Part shown: positions 18,766 to 27,779 of the stretch, one piece after another
Layout: every line of letters starts with the position of its first letter
Position numbering within the stretch: the stretch's first letter is position 1
Assembly: GCF_030323265.1 (NCBI RefSeq)
Contig: NZ_CP104992.1
Location: forward strand, 434,001 to 498,000
Source: Terrirhizobium terrae
GTDB taxonomy: Bacteria; Pseudomonadota; Alphaproteobacteria; Rhizobiales; Rhizobiaceae
Length of the DNA: 64,000 nucleotides
Direction of reading: 5' to 3'
The notes under the pieces: model-generated
Databases searched by the model: none
What the model was told of the DNA's origin: nothing
What the model saw: the letters and a program-made list of their open reading frames with translations, nothing else
Made by a program: the position numbers and the translations under genes

Positions 18766-19533
18766 ATGGCCGATCCGAAAATCAAATCCAGCACTGCCAA
18801 GAAGACCACCGCTCCGCGCAAGCCGAAGCGCTACAAGCCCGCCTATTCAAAGGAAGAAATGGTCGAGATCTTTCGCCGCTTTTCCATCCAGCGGCCGGAG
18901 CCGAAAGGCGAACTGGAACACGTCAATCCATTCACGCTGGTCGTCGCCGTCGCCCTTTCCGCTCAGGCAACGGATGCCGGCGTCAACAAGGCAACTCGCG
19001 CCCTGTTTAAAATCGCCGACACGCCGGAAAAGATGCTGGCGCTCGGCGAGGACGGCGTGATCGAGCATATCAAGACGATCGGCCTTTATCGCAACAAGGC
19101 GAAGAACGTCATCGCCCTCTGTCGCATGTTGATCGACGAGTTCGGATCGGAAGTGCCGAAGACCCGCGAGGAACTGGTTCGCCTACCGGGCGTCGGCCGC
19201 AAGACCGCCAATGTCGTCATGTCCATGGCCTTCGGCGTGCCCACGCTCGCCGTCGACACCCATGTCTTCCGCATCGGCAACCGCTGTCTCATGGCGCCGG
19301 GCAAGACGCCTGATGAAGTCGAGGAACAGTTCCTCAAGGTGATCCCGGAACAGTATCTCTTCCATGCCCATCACTGGCTGATCCTGCATGGCCGCTATAC
19401 CTGCAAGGCGCGCAAGCCCGAATGCGAGCACTGCGTCATCGCCGATCTCTGTCGCTCGCCGGAAAAGACCTTCGACATCCCGGCGCCGCTGGTCGAACTG
19501 CCGCCTCAAGTCATTGGCCATGCCGCGCAGTGA
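18766..19533 (+). CDS. nth: Endonuclease III
   Basis: A 255-residue DNA glycosylase/AP lyase of base-excision repair. It has a basic N-terminal extension, the catalytic lysine region LSAQATDAGVNKATRALF, the helix-hairpin-helix LPGVGRKTANVV with the catalytic Asp in LAVDTHVFR, and a C-terminal 4Fe-4S cluster site (CKARKPECEHCVIADLC). Its end overlaps the convergent TetR gene by 23 bases. Confidence 0.95.
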   Translation: MADPKIKSSTAKKTTAPRKPKRYKPAYSKEEMVEIFRRFSIQRPEPKGELEHVNPFTLVVAVALSAQATDAGVNKATRALFKIADTPEKMLALGEDGVIEHIKTIGLYRNKAKNVIALCRMLIDEFGSEVPKTREELVRLPGVGRKTANVVMSMAFGVPTLAVDTHVFRIGNRCLMAPGKTPDEVEEQFLKVIPEQYLFHAHHWLILHGRYTCKARKPECEHCVIADLCRSPEKTFDIPAPLVELPPQVIGHAAQ

Positions 19534-20089
19534 GCCCGTCCAGGAGCGCCGCAATCGCCGCCTCGTAATCCTCGCGCCTTCCGCCGCAATCGATGGCGAT
19601 CGCCGCCCGCTCGAAAGCCGAGGAGATCAGCGCCGTCAGCGGGTCAAGCAGCGCCAGATAGCTGGACCCCGCAAGCAGATGCGAGAGCCCGACCTTGAGC
19701 CCCTGCTCCGCCGGATCGTTGCCTCCGCCGGTATCACCGGCAAACTGCGCCGGCGCTTCCTTCAAAAGCAGCCGCGTCCGCCCCGGCACCGCCATCGCGT
19801 CGAAATAGGCCGAAGCCCCCTGCAGCAGCGCTTCTCGCGGCGACGAGGCATCCGCCGAGCGCGCATCGATATCGGCCGCCACCTGCTCCGCCTCCCGCTC
19901 GATCACCGCACGGAACAGCGCCTGCTTGTCGGCAAAGTGGTGATAGAGCGCGCCGCGCGTCACCTGGGCTTCCGCCACGATCTCCGGCGTCGCCGTCTCG
20001 GCGTAACCCTTTTTGATAAACAGCGCCCGCGCAGCATCCAGAAGCGCAGTGCGGGTCAGATCTGTTCGTTCACGATTGCTGCGTGGCAT
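19511..20089 (-). CDS. TetR-family transcriptional regulator
   Basis: A 192-residue protein with an N-terminal TetR HTH (RTALLDAARALFIKKGYAETATPEIVAEAQVTRGALYHHFADKQALF) and a helical ligand domain. ATG 20089 (MPRSNRERTDL). Divergent from a VOC-family gene; two tandem palindromic sites lie between them, fitting autorepression and control of the VOC gene. Confidence 0.9.
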   Translation of the reverse strand: MPRSNRERTDLTRTALLDAARALFIKKGYAETATPEIVAEAQVTRGALYHHFADKQALFRAVIEREAEQVAADIDARSADASSPREALLQGASAYFDAMAVPGRTRLLLKEAPAQFAGDTGGGNDPAEQGLKVGLSHLLAGSSYLALLDPLTALISSAFERAAIAIDCGGRREDYEAAIAALLDGLTARHGQ

Positions 20090-20105
20090 CACATCTCCAC
20101 TATTT

Positions 20106-20124
20106 ACATACAGACAGAATGTAT
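20106..20124. promoter_or_regulatory. TetR operator copy 1
   Basis: ACATACAGACAGAATGTAT with inverted ends ATACA/TGTAT. Lies 17 bases upstream of the tetR start. Confidence 0.7.
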
Positions 20125-20132
20125 TTATATAA

Positions 20133-20151
20133 ACATACAGACTGAATGTAT
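20133..20151. promoter_or_regulatory. TetR operator copy 2
   Basis: ACATACAGACTGAATGTAT, differing at one base from copy 1 and starting 27 bases after it. The tandem arrangement suggests two dimers binding between the divergent promoters. Confidence 0.7.
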
Positions 20152-20176
20152 CTGAATAAACGGAGGAGTGAAAGTG

Positions 20177-20602
20177 ATGAAAATTACCAGCTACTATCCC
20201 GTCATCATGACCGAGAACGTCGAAGGCACGGCCGCCTTCTATGTCGAGCATTTTGGCTTCGAGCCGCTGTTTTCGGCGGATTGGTACGTCCATCTGCAGT
20301 CGCGCGAGAGCGAGCATGTCACGCTCGCCATCCTTGACGGCAGCCACGACACGATCCCGGCATCGGGTCGCGGCAAGGTCGCCGGCCTGCTCCTCAACTT
20401 CGAGGTGGAGGATGTCGATGCTGTCTACGACCGGCTGAAAGCCGCCGGCCTGCCGATCAGGCTCGACCTGCGAGATGAAGATTTCGGCCAGCGCCACTTC
20501 ATCACGTCAGATCCGAACGGCGTGCTGATCGACATCATCAAGCCAATCCCGCCAAACGCCGAATTCGCCGCCCAGTATGATGCTTCGGCGTTGCCAAGCT
20601 GA
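20177..20602 (+). CDS. VOC-family (glyoxalase/bleomycin-resistance-like) protein
   Basis: About 141 residues with one vicinal-oxygen-chelate fold: [27 protein letters not shown] at the N-terminus, [22 protein letters not shown] in the middle and [15 protein letters not shown] near the end. GGAGG ten bases upstream supports ATG 20177; a GTG at 20168 is also in frame. Probably controlled by the divergent TetR protein; substrate unknown, with antibiotic binding or dioxygenase chemistry both possible. Confidence 0.82.
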   Translation: MKITSYYPVIMTENVEGTAAFYVEHFGFEPLFSADWYVHLQSRESEHVTLAILDGSHDTIPASGRGKVAGLLLNFEVEDVDAVYDRLKAAGLPIRLDLRDEDFGQRHFITSDPNGVLIDIIKPIPPNAEFAAQYDASALPS

Positions 20603-20616
20603 ATCAGAGTAGCAAG

Positions 20617-20746
20617 CCCCCTCTGGCCTGCCGGCCATCTCCCCCACAAGGGGGAGAAAACTTGCGGCGATCTCCAAGGCACGATTTGGCCTTAGCGGTC
20701 CGGCTAGGTTAAGCCCTCCCCTTGTGGGGAGGGTTGGGAGGGTCTT
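20617..20746. repeat. Dispersed palindromic repeat, family A copy 1
   Basis: About 130 bases. The left part, CCCCCTCTGGCCTGCCGGCC followed by CTCCCCCACAAGGGGGAG, and the right part, GTTAAGCCCTCCCC...GGGGAGGGTTGGGAGGGTCTT, recur almost unchanged at 62183-62313. It fills the space between the VOC gene and the CysZ-like gene. Confidence 0.8.
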
Positions 20747-20770
20747 CTATCTACGGAATCCCCTGCCGAA

Positions 20771-21484
20771 TTACACCTTGAACCCCGGGTCGCGTGCCGA
20801 AATCTTCTTATGCAGATGCACCATCAGGCCGGCGGCAAAGAGCGGGGTCAAAAGGTTGACGAAAGGGATCGCCAGGAAGCCGGCGATCACCATGCCGGCA
20901 AGCATCACGGTCGAGCCGTGCTTTGCGCGAAAGGCACGCGCCTCTGCCGGCGGGCGAAAGCGCATCGCCGCGAACTCGAAGAATTCCCGGCCGAGCAGAT
21001 AGCCGTTGACCATGAAGAAGGCGATCAGGTTGACGCCCGGAATGAACAGCAACAGTAGCGCGATGAAGTTGCCGACGATGACGACGCCAAGGAACTGGAT
21101 CGAGCCCATGATCGCCTGGCCGAGCGGCAATTCGCGCCCGGGCGGATCATTGGGGTAATCGCGCTTCTCCACCACCGCCGCGACATCATCGAGAAACAGG
21201 CCGGCGATCAGCGCCGTGATCGGCGCAATCAGCAGAGCCAGCCCGAGCGCAAGACCGATGCTGGCCGCAACCGCCGCAACCAGCGTCAGCCAGCCGGTCC
21301 ATTCAGGCATTGTCGGGAGGAAGGCCGCGAACCAGGGCCAGACGTAATAGGCGAAAGCCTCCCGGAGCGTGAACCACAGCCCGACAAGGATGAGCAGCGT
21401 CAGCCCCAGCATCTTCCAGAAAGCGGAACGGGTCTCGGGGGCGAAAAGATTGACGAGCGCAAGACGGGCGGCGTCGAGGATCAT
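20771..21484 (-). CDS. CysZ/EI24-family membrane protein
   Basis: A 237-residue integral membrane protein with about four or five hydrophobic segments and the EI24/CysZ-type pattern (AFWKMLGLTLLILVGLW, FIPGVNLIAFFMVNGYLLGREFFE). E. coli CysZ promotes sulfate uptake, but rhizobial members are uncharacterised. ATG 21484 with GGAGACC upstream. Confidence 0.78.
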   Translation of the reverse strand: MILDAARLALVNLFAPETRSAFWKMLGLTLLILVGLWFTLREAFAYYVWPWFAAFLPTMPEWTGWLTLVAAVAASIGLALGLALLIAPITALIAGLFLDDVAAVVEKRDYPNDPPGRELPLGQAIMGSIQFLGVVIVGNFIALLLLFIPGVNLIAFFMVNGYLLGREFFEFAAMRFRPPAEARAFRAKHGSTVMLAGMVIAGFLAIPFVNLLTPLFAAGLMVHLHKKISARDPGFKV

Positions 21485-21634
21485 GAAAGGTCTCCGGCGG
21501 TTGGCGGGAGACATTTAGGCAATCATACCCCCTCGAACAAGCGTATCGACAAACGAACCGGCCGCCGCCTACAACCGAGGACACATTGCCGCATCGTCGT
21601 GATGGCGACCCGCCAGTGAAAACAGGAGCCAAGC

Positions 21635-22270
21635 ATGGCAGATCTATTGGTTCTAGGCGCGACTGGTCTGGTCGGCAGCCATGTCCTGAAACTCGCGCTG
21701 GCGGATGATCGTGTAGACCGCGTCATTGCCCCGACCCGTCGACCGCTACCGGCTCACACAAAACTCCTGAATCCGATCGTCGATCTTGGCCAGGGCCTGC
21801 CGGAGGCCGACTGGTGGACGGTCGATGGCGTCATCTGCGCCATAGGCACGACGCGAAAGACGGCGGGTTCCGACGAGGCCTTCAGGGCTGTCGATTTCGA
21901 CATCCCCCTCGCCGTCGCCAAGAAAACGCGTGAGAATGGCGCACGCAGTTTCGCGCTCACCTCGTCGATCGGCGCCAACGCCGCGTCCCGCCTTCTCTAT
22001 ACGCGCACCAAGGGGGAACTCGAGAACGCGCTTCGCGGCCTAGGCTTCCCGTCGCTGACGATCCTCAGGCCCGGCGTGCTTGGTGGCAAACGCGGCGAGT
22101 TCCGGCTCGGCGAAAAAATTGCAATGATTGTGCTCGGTGGGCTCGGTCCGCTGCTGCCCCACCGCTACCGCGTCAGCCCCGCCGAAGTCGTCGCGCGAAA
22201 TCTGCTGGAATCGGCGCTGGCCGCGCGGCCCGGCGAACGGATCATCGAGACGGACCGCCTCTCCGCCTGA
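21635..22270 (+). CDS. NAD(P)-binding Rossmann protein (atypical SDR)
   Basis: A 211-residue protein with a dinucleotide-binding motif LVLGATGLVGSHVL at the N-terminus, and SSIGANAASRLLYTRTKGELE carrying a candidate YxxxK-type pair. It belongs with NAD(P)H-binding/HIM1-like atypical short-chain dehydrogenases. Substrate unknown. Convergent with the following methyltransferase. Confidence 0.75.
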   Translation: MADLLVLGATGLVGSHVLKLALADDRVDRVIAPTRRPLPAHTKLLNPIVDLGQGLPEADWWTVDGVICAIGTTRKTAGSDEAFRAVDFDIPLAVAKKTRENGARSFALTSSIGANAASRLLYTRTKGELENALRGLGFPSLTILRPGVLGGKRGEFRLGEKIAMIVLGGLGPLLPHRYRVSPAEVVARNLLESALAARPGERIIETDRLSA

Positions 22271-22291
22271 ACATGCATGAGACCTTTGCGA

Positions 22292-23080
22292 TTAGTCCTT
22301 GCGGCACGTCATGATGAAACGCCGGTAGACCAGAGTCCGCAGCTTGTTCCTGATATCGGCCCTCTTGCGCTGCGCGCGGGAGATCGGCGCATGCGGATGG
22401 ATTGTTACGTCGGCGAAGCCGGCATCCTTGAGCAGCGGCATGACCATATCCGGCCGCAAGCCCTTGCCGAAAGGCAGCGCCTGCATGATCCGCGCATGCC
22501 GTTCACCAAGTGCTCCGTCATAATTCCGGTCCGCGCCGACCAGCCGGTCGATCCATGAGATCAGCGTCTGCGCCAGACGGCCCAACGGTTTCGGCTCCGC
22601 CCAGTCTCCGTCGAAGAACAATACCCTGCCGCCTGGCTTCAGCACCCGGTGCCAGTCGGCAAATGCCTGTGCCGGCTCGGTCAGCGTCCAGACCAGATGC
22701 CGGCAGATGATCGCGTCGTAGTGTCCGTCCGGCTCCATCGTGTTCTCGGCATCGGCCAGGATGAAGCGCAGCCGCGGCTTGCCGGCATGCTTTGCCCGCG
22801 CGACCTTCAGCATAGCTTCGGAAAAATCGAGTGCGGTCACGTCATGGCCGAGATCGTGGATCAGCCGCGTTACCTCGCCAGTGCCACAAGCAAGCTCCAG
22901 CACCCGCTTCGGCTCGTCGCCGAGAAGCGCCCGCATCGGCGCCTGCCACGCATCGGCCTCCGGACCGGCCGGAATGCGATGCCCGAACGCGAGATCGAAG
23001 GTCTGCGACCGCTTCGACCAGTAGGAACGGATTTCCTCCTTGAGATCGAAATTGGCTCCCTCATACCGGCTGCCATCCAT
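22292..23080 (-). CDS. Class I SAM-dependent methyltransferase
   Basis: A 262-residue methyltransferase with motif I VLELACGTGEVTRL, the acidic motif II region VTALDFSEAM and the post-I segment LADAENTMEPDGHYDAIICRHLVWTL (methyltransf_11 type). It starts three bases after the stop of the ABC ATPase and is therefore the last gene of a four-gene operon under a cobalamin riboswitch. This ties it to cobalamin or cobalt metabolism by context only; the substrate is not known. Confidence 0.8.
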   Translation of the reverse strand: MDGSRYEGANFDLKEEIRSYWSKRSQTFDLAFGHRIPAGPEADAWQAPMRALLGDEPKRVLELACGTGEVTRLIHDLGHDVTALDFSEAMLKVARAKHAGKPRLRFILADAENTMEPDGHYDAIICRHLVWTLTEPAQAFADWHRVLKPGGRVLFFDGDWAEPKPLGRLAQTLISWIDRLVGADRNYDGALGERHARIMQALPFGKGLRPDMVMPLLKDAGFADVTIHPHAPISRAQRKRADIRNKLRTLVYRRFIMTCRKD

Positions 23081-23083
23081 CGC

Positions 23084-23848
23084 TCAAGCCATCCTGTACT
23101 GGATGTTGAACCGGCCATGCACGGCCGATCTTTCGATATGAGCCCGCACCCCGAAGACATCGGCGATCAGCTCTTCCGTCAGCACCGTTTCCGGTGGCCC
23201 CGCCGCGATCACCTCGCCCTTGCGCATCACCGCGAGGCTGTCGCAGAACATCGCCGCGAGGTTGAGGTCGTGCAGCGCCACGACAGACGTCACGCCCAGC
23301 CTCGTCACGAGCGACAGGATGTCGAGCTGATGCTGGATGTCGAGATGGTTGGTCGGCTCGTCGAGCAGCAGCTCGCTCGGCGCCTGCGCTAGCGCTCGGG
23401 CGATATGCACCCGCTGCCGCTCGCCGCCGGAAAGCGTCTGCCACAGCTGGCCGGAGCGTTCGCGCATCCCGACCCGGCCGAGCGCCTCATCAATCGCGGC
23501 CTCGTCGCCGGCATTCCAGGTCGACAGCAGCCCGCGATGCGGCGTCCGCCCGAGCTGCACGACGTCGCGCACCGTCAGCTGCGTATCGGTGGTCGACTGC
23601 TGCTCGACGAAGGCGATGCGCTTTGCCAGCGCCGTCCGTGGAATGGAGGCGATGTCATCGTCGCCGAGACGGATGATGCCGCTCTTCACTTTCCTCAAAC
23701 GGCAGATCAGCCGCAGCAGGCTAGATTTTCCCGATCCGTTCGGGCCGAGCAGGCCGAGGATCTTGCCCTTTTCCACCGACAGGCTGACGCCGTTGACGAT
23801 AAGCGCTTCGCCTGCGGCATAGCTGACATTGTTGACCGCGATGCTCAT
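23084..23848 (-). CDS. Vitamin B12/iron-complex-type ABC transporter ATPase
   Basis: A 254-residue FecE/BtuD/HmuV-type ATPase with Walker A GPNGSGKSS, signature LSGGERQRV, Walker B ELLLDEP and the switch histidine in ALHDLNLA. ATG 23848 overlaps the permease stop by four bases; the open frame extends further upstream but only as a shadow of the permease. The riboswitch upstream of the operon argues for a corrinoid substrate. Confidence 0.88.
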   Translation of the reverse strand: MSIAVNNVSYAAGEALIVNGVSLSVEKGKILGLLGPNGSGKSSLLRLICRLRKVKSGIIRLGDDDIASIPRTALAKRIAFVEQQSTTDTQLTVRDVVQLGRTPHRGLLSTWNAGDEAAIDEALGRVGMRERSGQLWQTLSGGERQRVHIARALAQAPSELLLDEPTNHLDIQHQLDILSLVTRLGVTSVVALHDLNLAAMFCDSLAVMRKGEVIAAGPPETVLTEELIADVFGVRAHIERSAVHGRFNIQYRMA

Positions 23849-24885
23849 GCCGTTTTCCGCGCCTTGTAGAGGATGACCGCAAAGGCCGGAGCGCCGAACA
23901 GCGCCGTCACCACGCCGATCGGCAGGATCTGCTGCGGCACGATGATGCGCGAGACGATGTCGGCACCGACCATGAAGATCGCCCCGCCGAGTGCCACGGC
24001 CGGCAAAAGCCGCGCATGACCCGGCCCGACGAGAAAGCGCGCTGCATGGGGAATGACGAGGCCGACGAAACCGATCGAGCCGACCATGGAAACGACACCC
24101 GCCGTCATCGCCGCCGTCGTGGCAAGCAGCACGATCTGGGTGCGCCGCACGGCGATGCCGAGAGAGGCCGCGGCATCCATGCCGAAGGCGAAGGCATCCA
24201 GCGCCCGCACATGTGCGAGACAGATCAGGAAGCCGGCAAGCGTGATCGGCGCCGAGAGATAGACATCCGGCCAGCGCACGCCGCTGAGTGACCCGAGCAG
24301 CCAGAACAGCACGCCGCGCGCCTGTTCGGCATTGGCGGACGTGGTGACGACATAGGATGTCAGCGCGTTGAATAGCTGCGAGATCGCCACGCCGCAGAGA
24401 ATGATGCGCTCGCTCGTGCCACCCGTGCCGGCGGCAAGCACGCCGACCAAAAGGAAGGCGACAACCGCGCCGATGAAGGCACCACTGGAGAGCGTCAGCA
24501 CGCCGTAGCCAAGCCCCAGCACCATAACCGCGACGGCACCCGTCGAGGCACCGGCCGATATGCCGAGCACATAGGGTTCGGCGAGCGGATTGCGCAGCAA
24601 CGCCTGCAGGATCGCGCCGCAAAGTGCCAGCGATGCACCGGCGCTTGCCGCCACCAGCGCCCGGCTGAGGCGATAGTCCCAGACGATGCCCTGATGGATG
24701 CGGCTCAGTTCGAATTCGGCGCCGAACAGCCGATTGGCGACAGCCTTCGCCGTGGTGCCGACCGGGATGGCAATCTCGCCGATCGATACGGCGAGACTGA
24801 CCATCACCGCGAGAATGACGATTGCGGCAATGGTGAGCGCGGAAAGCGCCCACCATGCCGGACGTAACGGATAGGCTTGGCTCAC
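23845..24885 (-). CDS. FecCD/BtuC-type ABC transporter permease
   Basis: A 346-residue permease with about ten hydrophobic helices. Conserved FecCD segments include ILQALLRNPLAEPYVLGISAGAS and VGSIGFVGLVIPHAARFLVG. It overlaps the binding-protein gene and the ATPase gene by four bases each, so the operon is tightly coupled. Confidence 0.9.
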   Translation of the reverse strand: MSQAYPLRPAWWALSALTIAAIVILAVMVSLAVSIGEIAIPVGTTAKAVANRLFGAEFELSRIHQGIVWDYRLSRALVAASAGASLALCGAILQALLRNPLAEPYVLGISAGASTGAVAVMVLGLGYGVLTLSSGAFIGAVVAFLLVGVLAAGTGGTSERIILCGVAISQLFNALTSYVVTTSANAEQARGVLFWLLGSLSGVRWPDVYLSAPITLAGFLICLAHVRALDAFAFGMDAAASLGIAVRRTQIVLLATTAAMTAGVVSMVGSIGFVGLVIPHAARFLVGPGHARLLPAVALGGAIFMVGADIVSRIIVPQQILPIGVVTALFGAPAFAVILYKARKTA

Positions 24886-25898
24886 TGCGACAGACCGAAG
24901 GACTTGATACCCTTGGCCAGCGTTTCGATGCCCTCGATTGTGCGGATCGTCGGGTTCATCGACTGGGCGTCCATCATCACGAAGCGCTCGTTCTTCACCG
25001 CGTCGAGTTCCTTCGTCACCGGATCGGTCTTCAGGAAATCGACCTTGACGGCCGGATCATCGGCGGCATAGCGACGGCGATCCATGGTGGCGATGACGAT
25101 GACCGAAGGATTGAACTGGGAGATCGTCTCCCAACCGACCAGCGGCCATTCCTCCTCGGTCGTCACGACGTTCTTGGCGCCGAGCGTCTTCAAGATATAG
25201 GCCGGTGCGCTGTTCTTGCCCGCGATGAAGGCATCGCCCTTTACTTCCTTGCTGGAGAACCAGAAGACGACCGGCAGGTTCTTGCCCGCCGCACCGGCAA
25301 CGGACGCAACAGCCTCGGCTTCACGCTTCTTCAGGTCGGCGATCAGCGCGTCGCCGCGATCCTTGATATCGAATATCTGCGCCAGTTCGCCGATCTCCTG
25401 GTAGATCAGCTCCATGGTGAAGAGCTCCTTGCGTACGCCGTCACCACCGTCGGTATTGACCTTGGCGACGCAATCGGCCGGCGCGACATAGGTGTTGATG
25501 CCGAGACCGGAAAACTGCTCGCGCTTGCCGACCGATCCTTGCGTGCCGACATGCCATTCGAATTCGGCCGCCACCAGATCCGGCTCCTCGCCGACGACGG
25601 ATTCGAAGCTCGGGTCGTTATCGGAAAGCCGTTTGATCTTGGCATTGGCCTCCGCATATTGCGGCAGGACCGGACCGACCCAGACGCCGGTGCCGGCTAT
25701 CCTGTCTGCGAGACCGAGCGAGAACAGGATTTCGGTCATGCCCTGACCGATCGACACGATTTTTTCCGGCGCCTTATCGAAGGTCACCGACTGGCCGCAA
25801 TTCTCGATCGTCAGGGGATATTGGGTGGCCGCAAAGGCGGATGCCGCCATGGCACCGAGGCCGACGGCGAAGGCAAGACTAGAAATGATCTGACGCAT
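24882..25898 (-). CDS. ABC transporter periplasmic binding protein (cluster A-II, corrinoid/siderophore type)
   Basis: A 338-residue protein with a signal peptide (MRQIISSLAFAVGLGAMAASAFA) and the A-II pattern (YPLTIENCGQSVTFDKAPEKIVSIGQGMTEILFSLGL, then EPDLVAAEFEWH). ATG 25898 is preferred to a longer frame to 25985 because the signal peptide begins there. First gene of the operon; the leader contains a cobalamin riboswitch, so cobalamin, cobinamide or a cobalt complex is the likely cargo. Confidence 0.85.
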   Translation of the reverse strand: MRQIISSLAFAVGLGAMAASAFAATQYPLTIENCGQSVTFDKAPEKIVSIGQGMTEILFSLGLADRIAGTGVWVGPVLPQYAEANAKIKRLSDNDPSFESVVGEEPDLVAAEFEWHVGTQGSVGKREQFSGLGINTYVAPADCVAKVNTDGGDGVRKELFTMELIYQEIGELAQIFDIKDRGDALIADLKKREAEAVASVAGAAGKNLPVVFWFSSKEVKGDAFIAGKNSAPAYILKTLGAKNVVTTEEEWPLVGWETISQFNPSVIVIATMDRRRYAADDPAVKVDFLKTDPVTKELDAVKNERFVMMDAQSMNPTIRTIEGIETLAKGIKSFGLSQ

Positions 25899-26073
25899 GA
25901 GAAACCTCGATCTGGAGGAGAAAGGACAGGCACGGACGGCAGCGCGAAACGCACGGCGACAAGGTGCTAGCGGCGAAAAGCCCAATCGAGACGGAGGAAG
26001 GCCTTTCGGCCGAGGTTCAGGTCAATCATGTCTGTTCCTTCCCGAGCATCCCCGCCCGGCTGATTGGATGGTC

Positions 26074-26274
26074 ATTGATGGCAGGTCTCCTGGCTCGCGA
26101 ATGTCTGCCTTCCATCTACCTTCCCGTGCGGTCTCGCACAGTGGCATGGCGCCTTTCGGCACCCAGGGATGGACGGCAATCCGCTTACAGTTGCGGGGGC
26201 AGCCACGGTCTTGACCTCATCGGCCTCACCGCGTTCCCTATTATCCCCTCCGAGTCATCATCGGGGAACCATCG
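26074..26274 (-). ncRNA. Cobalamin (AdoCbl) riboswitch
   Basis: Read on the minus strand, the leader shows the class hallmarks in order: an ATGGTTCCC start, the GGGATAATAGGGAACGCGGTG core, GACCGTGGCTGCCCCCGCAA, GGTGCCGAAAGGCGCC, the B12 box GCCACTG at about 26141 and the closing GAGCCAGGAGACCTGCC. It ends about 175 bases upstream of the binding-protein ATG. It should switch the operon off when cobalamin is plentiful. Confidence 0.92.
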
Positions 26275-26606
26275 GCTCGCAGTTAGGCCGATCGGGCCAT
26301 GAGCGTCAAGCAGAAGGTCCGCATTGCAGAAAGTGCAGGCCGGCAGGATTTCGTAAGACAAAATCTTCACATTTAGTTATGTAATAACGTTACGAACTCT
26401 CTAGCGAGCATTTCACACCGTGTCCAGCGCTTTCACGCGTACAGTAGATCGCGGACTGGGACAGCCGTATTTCCACCGGGCAGCCGGATACCCAGGCACT
26501 GGTCTTCCGGGCACCGCGATCCATATTAGAACCTCAGCACTTCAGATCCGCTGCATCGGAAGCAGCCTGAGATTGGCAAGAGGGGCGTCGATGGGAGAGT
26601 TTGTGC
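26275..26606. other. Intergenic region between riboswitch and HWE kinase
   Basis: About 330 bases with no supported gene. It must contain the divergent promoters of the riboswitch operon (A/T-rich stretch near 26350-26390) and of the kinase; no clear operator was recognised. Confidence 0.5.
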
Positions 26607-27671
26607 GTGCGGCTGAGTAAAGCGAGTTGGGCAGATAGCCGGATGGGCCGCATCGTCTCGGAATTCGACTGGTCGAAGAACCCGCTGGGCCCGATCGAAG
26701 ACTGGCCGACGTCGCTCAAAACCATCGTCGACGTGACGCTCAGTTCGAAATTTCCCCAGGCCGTCATCTGGGGGCCTGAATTCATCACCATTCACAACGA
26801 TGCCTTCCTGCCTATTCTCGGCAAGAAGCCGCTGGCCATTGGGCGCTCGTTTGCCGACATATGGGCGGAAGCCTGGAGCGAAATCGGACCGATCGCCGAC
26901 AGAGCTTACGCTGGCGAGCCGACCTATATCGAGAACTTTCCGTTGCGGATTAAACGCAACGACTATGATGAACTTGCCTATTTCACATTCTGCTACAGTC
27001 CCCTGCGCGACGATGAGGGTAGGATCGCCGGCATGGTCGATACCGTGATAGAGACGACGGACACCGTACGCGCGAAACAGACCCAGGACGTGTTGCGACG
27101 GGAACTCGTCCATCGGGTCAAGAACACCATGGCTGTCACCAATGCGGTCGTCAGCGCCTCCATGCGCCATGCCATCAGCCTTTCCGAAGCACGCGAGACG
27201 ATTACCCGGCGTATCGACGCACTCGGCAAGGCGCAGAACCTCATCTCCGCCTCGGACGACAGCGTCTTCCTGCAGGATGTGGTGGCCAACGCGCTTGCGC
27301 CCCATCTGGACAGGGATGAACGCGCCACAATTTCCGGACCTGCAGCCAGACTCACATCCGAGCAGGCGACTGGCCTGTCGCTTGCGATCTATGAACTGGC
27401 GACCAATGCTTTGAAATATGGCGCTCTCTCTGCCGATGAGGGTCACGTCTCAATCCGCTGGACTATCGACGAGGAGAAGGCGCTTCGCTTCGAGTGGCAG
27501 GAAAGCGGCGGCCCGACGGTCTCAGTACCGTCCCGCACCGGCTTCGGCTCACGGCTGAACAACCAGATCGTCGCCTCCTATTTCCACGGCAAGGCCGAGA
27601 CCGCCTACCTGCCTGAGGGCCTGCAATTTCATCTGACTGGCTCGCTCGCTGCCGACACTGAACAGGCATAG
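26607..27671 (+). CDS. HWE-family sensor histidine kinase with PAS domain
   Basis: About 354 residues. A PAS-like region (about 15-145; FPQAVIWGPEFITIHNDAFLPILGKKPLAIGRSF) precedes the kinase core with the phospho-acceptor in ELVHRVKNTMAV (about His169), an N-box YELATNALKYGALS, the family WxE motif in FEWQESGGP and a final GFGSRL. No membrane segment. GTG 26607 is chosen for the GGGAGAG seven to eight bases upstream; a TTG at 26601 is too close. No response regulator is adjacent, so its partner is elsewhere. Confidence 0.87.
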   Translation: MRLSKASWADSRMGRIVSEFDWSKNPLGPIEDWPTSLKTIVDVTLSSKFPQAVIWGPEFITIHNDAFLPILGKKPLAIGRSFADIWAEAWSEIGPIADRAYAGEPTYIENFPLRIKRNDYDELAYFTFCYSPLRDDEGRIAGMVDTVIETTDTVRAKQTQDVLRRELVHRVKNTMAVTNAVVSASMRHAISLSEARETITRRIDALGKAQNLISASDDSVFLQDVVANALAPHLDRDERATISGPAARLTSEQATGLSLAIYELATNALKYGALSADEGHVSIRWTIDEEKALRFEWQESGGPTVSVPSRTGFGSRLNNQIVASYFHGKAETAYLPEGLQFHLTGSLAADTEQA

Positions 27672-27779
27672 ACATCGGATAGGCCGCGCTTCACTGCCCC
27701 CACCAGCCGAAAGTTCCGACAAGACAGGCATATGCAGGATCATGTCTGCTGCCGCTCCGAACGGATTGCGGAGACAGAC

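Noticed and set aside
23084..24856. A 590-codon frame suggesting a permease-ATPase fusion
   Set aside because: The upstream part is a shadow of the FecCD permease in another frame, with no family resemblance; the ATPase starts at ATG 23848 with a four-base overlap.
26185..26370. Small minus-strand frame overlapping the cobalamin riboswitch
   Set aside because: Covers the 5' half of a structured RNA with all riboswitch hallmarks; no ribosome-binding site.
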